From Cyclobacteriaceae bacterium (GTDB taxonomy: Bacteria; Bacteroidota; Bacteroidia; Cytophagales; Cyclobacteriaceae), in contig JAOUOM010000016.1 of NCBI GenBank assembly GCA_029880385.1, forward strand, positions 1-11,806: a stretch of DNA of 11,806 bases. Direction: 5' to 3'. Positions 6,903 to 11,806 of the stretch are shown in pieces. The position numbers and the translations under genes are program-made. Positions within the stretch are counted from its first letter, which is position 1. Each line of letters opens with the position of its first letter. Below the pieces are notes generated by a model, which saw nothing but the letters and a program-made list of their open reading frames with translations, was not told where the DNA came from and ran no database searches.

Positions 6903-7727
6903 ATGAAAAAATTTGTTTATGCAATTGTATTATTGGGCTATTTTTCTGCTTCTGCGCAGGAAGGGGTGCCCCTGATCAAGCCGGAAGTGGCTGAGTTTTA
7001 TGTCATGTTCAAAAAAACCATTTTGCGAAGAATGGATTTGCGTGAAAAGCAAAACTCTCCGTTTTTTTCTACAAACGGGGAAATAACGACATTGATATTT
7101 GAGGCCGTTAAAAACGGGCAACTGAAAGCTTACAAATCCGATTCATGCTTAAATATTATGTCTGATGAGGAATTTAATTCCGCTACTCAGAATGAATTGG
7201 AAGATCAGTCCGGTGGATTCGGAGGTTTTTCTGGGGGTTTTGGTGATGATACACCGGCGGTACCAGCAGGGCCAAAATTTCAGGACATTCCGCCGCAAGT
7301 GTTTGATGTGATTTATATCAAGGAAGATCTGATATTTGACCGAAACCGATCCCGTATGTATAATTACATCCGTACGATCTCAATTGCCTTGCCTACACGT
7401 GCAGGTATAGAGTTTAATCCGGCTGGATTTGAAAAGAAGGTCGCCCATTTTAAATATCAGGATTTACTTGACCTGTTTCGTGGGCCGATGGCAGATCGGG
7501 CCATATGGTATAATAATTATAACAATGCTTCTCACCTCAATTTCAGTGATGCGTTTGAGTTGCGTATGTTCAATGCCCCTATCGTCCAAATATCAAATGC
7601 CGAAAATACGGATATCCGGCAGGAATATCAGGATTTGATTGCAAAAGACCCATTAAATGCGATTATCATTCAGCATAAATATGAATATGATCTAATGGAG
7701 TACGAAAGTGAACTCTGGGAATATTAG
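6903..7727 (+). CDS. gldN: T9SS/gliding periplasmic ring protein GldN
   Basis: 274 residues from ATG 6903; a GTG directly before it (6900) is in frame but ATG gives the cleaner signal peptide. The signal MKKFVYAIVLLGYFSASA is probably cut before QEG. The mature protein shows GldN/PorN features: KPEVAEFYVMFKKTILRRMDLREKQNSP split around 27-53 (ring-associated helical start, family opening RxxDLREKxN), GEITTLIFEAVKNGQLKAY (59-77), IYIKEDLIFDRNRSRM (137-152), and a closing EYDLMEYESELWEY. A Gly/Phe-rich loop (103-116) interrupts the domain. PorN/GldN is periplasmic and joins GldK in the ring that links motor to translocon. It starts 12 bases after gldM and ends the operon; a strong hairpin begins 17 bases after its TAG stop. 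Confidence 0.93.
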   Translation: MKKFVYAIVLLGYFSASAQEGVPLIKPEVAEFYVMFKKTILRRMDLREKQNSPFFSTNGEITTLIFEAVKNGQLKAYKSDSCLNIMSDEEFNSATQNELEDQSGGFGGFSGGFGDDTPAVPAGPKFQDIPPQVFDVIYIKEDLIFDRNRSRMYNYIRTISIALPTRAGIEFNPAGFEKKVAHFKYQDLLDLFRGPMADRAIWYNNYNNASHLNFSDAFELRMFNAPIVQISNAENTDIRQEYQDLIAKDPLNAIIIQHKYEYDLMEYESELWEY

Positions 7728-7744
7728 AATTTAGAGAAATATAG

Positions 7745-7769
7745 AAAAAGGGGCTTAGGCCCCTTTTTT
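7745..7769. terminator. bidirectional intrinsic terminator between gldN and uvrC
   Basis: AAAAAGGGGC (7745-7754) pairs perfectly with GCCCCTTTTT (7759-7768) around the 4-base loop TTAG, and a further T follows. On the + strand this is a GC-rich stem with a T6 tail, a typical rho-independent terminator for gldKLMN. On the - strand the five A at the left become the T-run, so the same hairpin serves uvrC. The uvrC stop codon (7755-7757) lies in the loop, so the right arm is coding sequence for the last UvrC residues (KKGA). Confidence 0.9.
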
Positions 7770-9554
7770 GTTGAAATGGTCCCAAACCATTTGCGCCTTG
7801 GCCTTGCCTAAAAGGGCAGAAAGACTGTGTAGATCCAATTCTTTTATCCTTTTGCTGCTTTTGTAATGCGCTAATAATAAGGTTTTGGATTTCGGACCAA
7901 TGCCTTTTATTTCATCCAGTTCAGATACGATGGAATTTTTACTTCTTTTGTTTCGGTGGAATGTAATGGCAAACCGGTGAGCTTCATCCCTGATTCGCTG
8001 GATTAACTTAAGGGATTCTGATTTTTTACTGATAAATAATGGTAATTCGTCATTGGGGAAATAGATTTCTTCCAGTCGTTTTGCTATACCAACTATTGGC
8101 ACCTTGCCATAAAGATCTAGATTCTTAAGTGCATGGATAGCGGCACTTAATTGTCCTTTTCCACCATCAATAACGATCAGGTCGGGCAATCCTGTTTTTT
8201 CATTTAAAATCCTGCTATACCTGCGGTATACAATCTCCTGCATCGACGAAAAATCATCCGGGCCTACCACTGTTTTAATCGAAAACTTGCGATAGTCTTT
8301 TTTGGAAGGTCGCGCATTTTTGAAGCATACCATGGAAGCGACAGGATTAGTACCCTGTATGTTGGAGTTATCAAAGCATTCGATGTGTATCGGCAATGTT
8401 TTAAGTCTCAAATCTTCCTGTAGTTGTGCAAGAATTCGTTCACCTGAATCCTGTTTTTTTAATTTTGTTTTGAGTTTTTCGTGTTTGAAGTGCAGGGCAT
8501 TTTTTAATGAAAGATCTACGAGTTTACGTTTGTCTCCTATTTGTGGAACAATCACTTCCATATTTTCCTGAAGTACGGCTTCTTTGTTTGAGAGGACAAC
8601 AGTATTAGTACTCTGATACTTAAACTGGATTATGGGAAGTGTATAATTAAAAATATCATCAATGGATTCACCCATATGGGTTCGTACTTCCATAGTCTCA
8701 GAGGCTATTATGCAGCCATCTTCGATTTTCATATAGTTTAAAAAACTATGGGTTTCCGACCACAAAATAGTCAGAACATCCACGTTTGTAATAGTTGGGG
8801 TTACAATGGTAGTTTTGGATTGAAATTTCGTCAGGTACTCAAGTTTTACCTTATATACTTGTGCGGTTTCAAATTCCAGTTTGCCAGCCGCTTCATTCAT
8901 ACGGTTTTGAAAAAATTGTTTGACTGGTTGTATATTTCCCTTAATTATATTTTTAGCTGAAAAAATATCCTGTAAATAATCGGCTTCAGTTTGTAAACCC
9001 ACACAAGGACCGAGGCAATTGCCTACATGATACTCCAGGCATACTTTAAATTTCTTTTTTCGGATATTGGAGGGCGTGAGGGACAGGCTGCAATTCCTTA
9101 CTTTGTATAATTTGGTCACAAGTTCCAGAATATGGTTCATTGCCCGGATCGATGAAAAAGGGCCAAAATATTCTCCGGTATTTAGTTGTCTGTTTCTGGT
9201 GGAAAAAATACGAGGAAAAGGTTCGTTTGTAATGACAATACTGGGAAATGTCTTATCATCTTTTAGTAAAATATTGTATTTAGGTTGGTTTTCTTTTATC
9301 AGGTTGTTTTCCAGCAACAATGCATCGAATTCCGAATTGACTAATGTGATCTCAATAAAGGCAATCTCCCCAATCAACCGCAGGGTTTTGCGGTTATGTT
9401 GGGTCGACTTTTGAAAATAACTTGAAACCCTTTTTTTTAATGATTTCGCCTTGCCTACATAGATAATTTTACCATCCTGCTTGAAAAATTTATATACACC
9501 CGGCAAATCAGGTAATTCATGAATTTGATTTTTGTCGTAGCGTAAAACATTCAT
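7755..9554 (-). CDS. uvrC: excinuclease ABC subunit C
   Basis: 599 residues, the family's normal size. UvrC makes both incisions around a bulky DNA lesion after UvrA/UvrB recognition in nucleotide excision repair, in the cytoplasm. The N-terminal GIY-YIG nuclease is visible as LPGVYKFF (17-24), IYVGKA (31-36), Arg42 and Glu82 (LLLENNLIK), for the 3' cut. Four Cys at 155, 172, 180 and 184 match the iron-sulphur cluster ligands. A UVR helix pair that binds UvrB lies near 207-245. The RNase H-like nuclease for the 5' cut has Asp395 (ECFDNSN), Asp463 (VIDGGKGQ) and His526 (DEAHRFA). Helix-hairpin-helix DNA-binding segments are at about 545-595 (LDEIKGIGPKSK). It starts 2 bases after the stop of the penicillin-binding protein gene, implying one transcript from a promoter outside the window. 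All catalytic residues appear intact. Confidence 0.97.
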   Translation of the reverse strand: MNVLRYDKNQIHELPDLPGVYKFFKQDGKIIYVGKAKSLKKRVSSYFQKSTQHNRKTLRLIGEIAFIEITLVNSEFDALLLENNLIKENQPKYNILLKDDKTFPSIVITNEPFPRIFSTRNRQLNTGEYFGPFSSIRAMNHILELVTKLYKVRNCSLSLTPSNIRKKKFKVCLEYHVGNCLGPCVGLQTEADYLQDIFSAKNIIKGNIQPVKQFFQNRMNEAAGKLEFETAQVYKVKLEYLTKFQSKTTIVTPTITNVDVLTILWSETHSFLNYMKIEDGCIIASETMEVRTHMGESIDDIFNYTLPIIQFKYQSTNTVVLSNKEAVLQENMEVIVPQIGDKRKLVDLSLKNALHFKHEKLKTKLKKQDSGERILAQLQEDLRLKTLPIHIECFDNSNIQGTNPVASMVCFKNARPSKKDYRKFSIKTVVGPDDFSSMQEIVYRRYSRILNEKTGLPDLIVIDGGKGQLSAAIHALKNLDLYGKVPIVGIAKRLEEIYFPNDELPLFISKKSESLKLIQRIRDEAHRFAITFHRNKRSKNSIVSELDEIKGIGPKSKTLLLAHYKSSKRIKELDLHSLSALLGKAKAQMVWDHFNKKGA

Positions 9555-9556
9555 TC

Positions 9557-11806
9557 CTAGAAATCATCTGGGTTCACTACTTCGTAATAAACCGAATCAC
9601 GGGGATTTTCTATGTTTTCATATGTACCGCAGTTCAACTCGATATTTATCGGGTGTACAGGGAGGTCAAAATTTCCTTTTTTATAGGGGAGGGATTGGTC
9701 TGCATAAACTTTTAGCATAAATTTTTCCCAAATAGGCATGGCAGTTTTTGCCCCCTGACCCATTGCCCAGTTTTTGAAGTGGATACTACGGTCATCCCCT
9801 CCTACCCAGGCACCGGCAGCCAGGTTGTTGGTGACGCCTATAAACCATCCGTCGGAAGCATTTTGGGTTGTGCCGGTTTTGGCTCCTATTTCATTGTCGG
9901 TACGAAGTGAACGGTTAAGTCCGAGTGCGGTCCCTCCTGATTCTTCAGTAGTTCCTTTAAGCATGTGAAGCATGATATAGGCGGTTTCTTCATTTAGTTC
10001 TTCTTTGGTCTGAGGAAAAAACTGCTGGATAATGTTTCCATTTTTGTCTTCTATACGGGAAATAAAAAAAGGACGGGTGTAGGTACCCAAATTAACGAAT
10101 GTCGAATAGGCTCCTACCATTTCGAACACAGAGACTTCCCCACCTGCCCCGAGGCAAAGGGCTGGAACGGCATCCAAATGACTTTCTATTCCTAATTTTT
10201 TGGCATAATCTACCACCGTAGAAGGGCCAATTTTGCTCATAACCCATGCCGTGATGCTGTTGACCGAACGGGCCATTGCCTGGCGAAGTGTCATGCTTTC
10301 ATTTGTGAATTTTCCATTTGCGTTTTCCGGGCTCCAGGTGGGTGGATCCTGGCCGGGAAAATGAAACGTCACGCGTGTATCTACCGCTTTTTGGCAGGGA
10401 GAATATCCATTATCGATGGCGGCTGTGTAGACGATGGGCTTAATGGTAGAACCCGGCTGTCGTTTACCCTGGTAGACGTGATCGTACTGGAAATATTTGT
10501 GGTTGATGCCCCCTACCCATGCTTTGATATGTCCTGATTTGGGTTCCATGGCCATAAAACCAGCTTGCAGGAAACGTTTATAATAATTCAATGAGTCAAC
10601 CGTACTCATGACAGTGTCTATTTCCCCGTCCCAGCTAAATACTTTCATGGGGTGCTTGAGGTTGAGGTAATACATGACCGAGTCGGAAGAGTTGCCAAAT
10701 TCCTTCGTAAGTTCTTTATAATAGGACGTCCGTTTCAGTGCGGTTTCGATAAATCCGACAATTTCCTTTCCTTTATCATCGATCCAGGGGTTTTCACCTT
10801 CCCAGTGTTCATCAAAAATACGCTGGAGGGTATCCATGTGCTCTTCCATGGCCTGTTCGGCATAGAGTTGTAAACGGCTATCGATGGTTGTGTAGATTTT
10901 CAGGCCATCTTCGAACAAGTCATAGCCATTTTCCTTGGCCCAATAGAGGAGGTAGTTGCGTACCACTGTCCTGAAATACGTGGCAATCCCTTCGTTGTGA
11001 TTGTCTACCAGATAATTCAGCCCCAAAGGTTTTGTTTTCAGCGTATCAAATGATACCCGGTCTATGACATTGTATTTGTAAAGGTTATAGAGGAGTTCGG
11101 TTCTTTTGTTCAGCGCGTTTTCAGGGTTGAATACGGGATTGAATCGTGTCGGGGCATTGATTGCCCCTACAAGGGTAGCGGATTCGGTATAGGATAGTTG
11201 CGAAGGGAGTTTATTAAAAAATGTCTTGGCGGCTACCTGAATACCATAGGAATTAGATCCATATTCCACCGTATTCAGGTACATGGCCAGTATTTCTTCT
11301 TTGGTATAGGATCGTTCGAGTTGAACAGAAATGACCCATTCCTTTAATTTGGTAATGATACCGCCAATGGCGGAATAGCGGTATAAGGAACCTTTGTTTT
11401 CGGAATTGGTACGAAAAAGATTTTCTGCCAACTGCATGGTGATGGTACTCCCCCCACCTTTAAACTGAAAGGTTAATTTGCCGACTATTGCCCTGAAAAT
11501 ACCACGTAAATCGATGCCAGAATGCTTTTTGAAGCGAACATCTTCGGTGACCAGCAGGGTATTGATTAATTCAGGGGATAATTCATTGTAGGAAACAGGG
11601 GTCCGGTTTTGCCTGAAATATTTACCAAGTGAAACACCATCTGCACTGATCAGTTCAGAGGATAAATTCGGATCCGGTTTTTCAAGGGCACTCAGACTGG
11701 GCAAGCCCCCAAACCAGCCATTGCTATCATTTTTGACCATATAAAACACAAGAGGGACACTTGTAAGGCCCAGAAATAATGCGAGCCAAAGTAAAATGAT
11801 TATTGT
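9557..11806 (-). CDS. mrcA: class A penicillin-binding protein (PBP1A type), 5' end outside window
   Basis: 749 residues are visible and the frame is open through the right edge, so the true start lies beyond 11806; a GTG at 11749 would cut off the membrane anchor and is not the start. Numbering from the first visible codon: transmembrane helix 1-23 (IIILLWLALFLGL), then a GT51 glycosyltransferase with TEDVRFKKHSG (Glu88 catalytic), GGGSTITMQLAENL and ERSYTKEEILAMYLN. A linker and a transpeptidase domain follow with SxxK as STIK (Ser453), SxN as SVN (514-516) and KTG (643-645). It polymerises and cross-links peptidoglycan from the inner membrane's outer face. The transpeptidase Ser and glycosyltransferase Glu are both present, so both activities are expected. 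The product could be named PBP1A or PBP1C-like; the MQ in TITMQL is also seen in PbpC, but the linker and full transpeptidase favour PBP1A. Its stop is 2 bases before uvrC. Confidence 0.93.
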   Translation of the reverse strand, partial: TIIILLWLALFLGLTSVPLVFYMVKNDSNGWFGGLPSLSALEKPDPNLSSELISADGVSLGKYFRQNRTPVSYNELSPELINTLLVTEDVRFKKHSGIDLRGIFRAIVGKLTFQFKGGGSTITMQLAENLFRTNSENKGSLYRYSAIGGIITKLKEWVISVQLERSYTKEEILAMYLNTVEYGSNSYGIQVAAKTFFNKLPSQLSYTESATLVGAINAPTRFNPVFNPENALNKRTELLYNLYKYNVIDRVSFDTLKTKPLGLNYLVDNHNEGIATYFRTVVRNYLLYWAKENGYDLFEDGLKIYTTIDSRLQLYAEQAMEEHMDTLQRIFDEHWEGENPWIDDKGKEIVGFIETALKRTSYYKELTKEFGNSSDSVMYYLNLKHPMKVFSWDGEIDTVMSTVDSLNYYKRFLQAGFMAMEPKSGHIKAWVGGINHKYFQYDHVYQGKRQPGSTIKPIVYTAAIDNGYSPCQKAVDTRVTFHFPGQDPPTWSPENANGKFTNESMTLRQAMARSVNSITAWVMSKIGPSTVVDYAKKLGIESHLDAVPALCLGAGGEVSVFEMVGAYSTFVNLGTYTRPFFISRIEDKNGNIIQQFFPQTKEELNEETAYIMLHMLKGTTEESGGTALGLNRSLRTDNEIGAKTGTTQNASDGWFIGVTNNLAAGAWVGGDDRSIHFKNWAMGQGAKTAMPIWEKFMLKVYADQSLPYKKGNFDLPVHPINIELNCGTYENIENPRDSVYYEVVNPDDF

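Noticed and set aside
9067..9414. Frame on the + strand inside uvrC (also 8302-8571 and 8748-8960).
   Set aside because: UvrC is complete with all catalytic residues on the other strand; these frames show no motif.
9557..11749. GTG at 11749 as the start of the penicillin-binding protein.
   Set aside because: The frame stays open to the window edge and encodes a transmembrane anchor upstream of it, which every class A PBP needs.

Overview
The window reads as ordinary chromosomal DNA of a gliding or protein-secreting member of the Bacteroidota, most likely of the Cytophagales type. The evidence is the type IX secretion (T9SS) cluster porP-gldK-gldL-gldM-gldN, a DUF4271-hemD pair, A-rich leaders without a Shine-Dalgarno sequence before several starts, and a moderate-to-low GC content. 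Genus cannot be decided from the sequence.

Left part (1-3189, all + strand): the C-terminal end of an Omp85-type outer-membrane beta-barrel protein, cut by the window edge. It overlaps a DUF4271 membrane protein that appears to start at TTG. The uroporphyrinogen-III synthase HemD follows 16 bases later, and then a PorP/SprF-family protein after 45 bases. These genes are close enough to be one transcript.

Middle part (3190-7727, + strand): about 140 bases containing an AT-rich hairpin and a candidate Bacteroidota promoter, then gldK, gldL, gldM and gldN spaced by 36, 28 and 12 bases. GldL and GldM form the proton-driven inner-membrane motor. GldM spans the periplasm to the GldK lipoprotein/GldN ring under the outer membrane, and PorP is the outer-membrane partner. 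Together they power T9SS export and, in gliding species, adhesin movement. Other T9SS parts (SprA, SprE, SprT, GldJ, PorV) are not in the window. The charged residues thought to carry the motor's proton pathway are all present.

Right part (7745-11806, - strand): uvrC and a class A penicillin-binding protein, converging on gldN. One strong hairpin between gldN and uvrC can terminate both directions, and the uvrC stop codon sits in its loop. The penicillin-binding protein is upstream of uvrC with only 2 bases between them, and its 5' end runs off the window.

No RNA genes, mobile elements, CRISPR arrays or large repeats were seen. There is no clear undescribed system. The least understood items are the DUF4271 protein with its extra periplasmic domain next to hemD and T9SS genes, and an internal helical repeat in the GldL cytoplasmic tail.
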